From Megalopta genalis (Eukaryota > Arthropoda > Insecta > Hymenoptera > Halictidae): a stretch of 64,000 bases of DNA. The notes below the pieces were generated by a model. That model searched no databases and was not told where the DNA came from. It worked only from the letters and a program-made list of their open reading frames with translations. The position numbers and the translations under genes are program-made. The DNA lies in assembly GCF_051020955.1 (NCBI RefSeq), contig NW_027477063.1, positions 39,273-103,272 of the forward strand. Direction: 5' to 3'. Shown in pieces: positions 63,331 to 64,000 of the stretch; positions within the stretch are counted from its first letter, which is position 1, and each line of letters begins with the position of its first letter.

Positions 63331-64000
63331 AGCTTCTAATCGATGCGATGTAGAAGGATTAGCTTCAAATCCATGCGAAGCAAATGATTGAGCTTCAAAC
63401 ACTTGGGATATAGGTGATATAGCTTCAAATGCAGCAAAACTAACGAGTTAGCTTCAAATCCAAGTGAAACACTTGATTTAGCTGCAAATCAATGCGATGT
63501 AGAAGGTTTAGCATCAAATCCATGCAAAATACATGATTTAGCTTCAAATCAATGCGATACAGAAGGTTTAGCTTCAAATCCATGCGATACAAATGATTTA
63601 ACATCAGATAGTTGCGATATAAGTGATGTAGTTTCAACTGCATGCGTAACAAACGAGTTAGCTTCAAATCCATGCGAAACCCATGATTTAGCTTCAAATT
63701 AATGGGATTTAGAACGTTTAGCTTCAAATCCTTCGATACAAGAGATTGATCTTCAAACGCTTGGGATATAAGTGATATTGCATCAAATGTAAGCGAAACG
63801 AAAGACTTAGCTTCAAATCCATGCGAAACACATGATTTAGCAGCAAATCAATGCGATGTATAAGGTTTAGCTACAAATCCATGCGAAACAAGTGATTTAG
63901 CTTCAGATACTAGCGATATATGTGATATAGCTTCAAATGCAGACGAAACAAACGAGTTAGCTTCAAATCCAAGAGAAACACATGATTTAGCTTCAGAAAT
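63211..64000. repeat. Type II HOR block, right end
   Basis: Type II monomers (tgcgatataagtgat, caaatgcag) continue to the last base. About 63,540-63,760 resembles 53,760-53,960 (gatacagaagg, agatagttgcg, aattaatgggatttag), with a 29-bp monomer aatccttcgatac near 63,730. The array is cut by the window end. Confidence 0.85.

Larger units (their letters stand above)
1..64000. repeat. Satellite array of ~30-bp monomers filling the window
   Basis: Every line of the window reads as the same ~30-bp unit: a near-constant half (ttagcttcaaat, variants ttatcttcgaat, ttagattcaaat) and a variable half (ccatgcgaaacacatgat, caatgcgaagtagaaggc, acttgtgatatacatgat, gcatgcgaaacaaacgag). About 2,130 units fit in 64 kb. 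Most are 30 bp; 27-, 29- and 31-bp units are scattered through the array. I looked for non-repeat DNA, transposon ends, tRNA- or rRNA-like stretches and found none; even the most divergent spots (around 2,530, 3,630, 18,230, 43,330) are damaged monomers. Neither array edge lies in the window. This architecture is known from eukaryotic satellite DNA; placing it in heterochromatin is inference. Alternative: the repeat core of a giant repetitive protein gene, judged unlikely because of frequent stops and frameshifts. Confidence 0.98.

Noticed and set aside
1..64000. Giant insect-type secretory or silk-like repeat protein gene
   Set aside because: Hierarchical repeats resemble such genes, but all three stop types and many 1-bp indels occur, so no standard or reassigned code gives a continuous frame.
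1..64000. CRISPR array
   Set aside because: A ~30-bp period invites the idea, but there are no unique spacers: the repeat is head to tail with no gap.
1..64000. Leucine-rich-repeat protein on the minus strand
   Set aside because: Leucines recur every few residues, but the period is 10, not 20-29. The LRR asparagine ladder is absent and the pattern comes from the DNA repeat.
1..64000. 15-bp sub-repeat as origin of the 30-bp monomer
   Set aside because: The halves gatttagcttcaaat and ccatgcgaaacaaat share mainly the caaat end; the match is too weak to claim.
1..64000. tRNA, rRNA, promoter, terminator or replication origin signals
   Set aside because: None stands out. Any short match would recur hundreds of times in the array and carry no weight.

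Overview
The whole 64 kb window is one uninterrupted tandem-repeat (satellite or minisatellite) array. From the first base to the last I see the same ~30-bp monomer, about 2,100 copies, with no unique sequence, transposon, RNA gene or credible protein gene. The array runs off both ends. The + strand of the monomer is A-rich and G-poor (a typical copy is about 37% A, 27% T, 23% C, 13% G). An array this long with nested higher-order structure is typical of a eukaryotic nuclear genome (pericentromeric, subtelomeric or sex-chromosome heterochromatin are all possible). The sequence does not let me name the species.

Organisation is hierarchical. (1) Monomer: ~30 bp, with a core ttagcttcaaat followed by a variable half containing tgcgaa. 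(2) Five monomer types, here called a-b-c-d-e, follow one another in fixed order to give a 150-bp higher-order repeat (HOR). (3) The HOR has two subfamilies. Type I has tgtgatatacatgat in d and caactgcatgc in e. Type II has tgcgatataagtgat in d, caaatgcag in e, and gatgtagaaggt in b. They alternate in blocks: type I about 1-2,380; type II 2,381-5,100; type I 5,101-6,050; mainly type II 6,051-18,227; a long pure type I domain 18,228-39,110; mainly type II 39,111-50,400; type I with short type II islands 50,401-63,210; type II to the end. (4) Above this, blocks of 0.5-3.8 kb are duplicated in tandem or at a distance. Units of ~1,106, ~1,497, ~2,372, ~2,495 and ~3,770 bp are repeated in tandem. 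Block pairs are displaced by ~8,648 bp (6.2-9.6 kb versus 14.9-18.2 kb), ~8,321 bp (39.4 versus 47.7 kb) and ~7,983 bp (50.2 versus 58.2 kb). Length differences between copies are often exactly 150 or 300 bp, the mark of in-register unequal exchange.

The consensus monomer is stop-free in three of six frames, so many open stretches appear (up to 315 codons). I reject them as genes: all three stop codons and many 1-bp indels recur, some indels have been amplified with their blocks, and the differences between monomer types are mostly amino-acid changing. The window is best read as a record of satellite evolution: mosaic junctions, conversion-like patches, a fresh 150-bp duplication, CpG decay and possible nucleosome-scale periodicity.

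All comparisons were made by eye. Block edges are good to roughly one monomer unless a single base is named.
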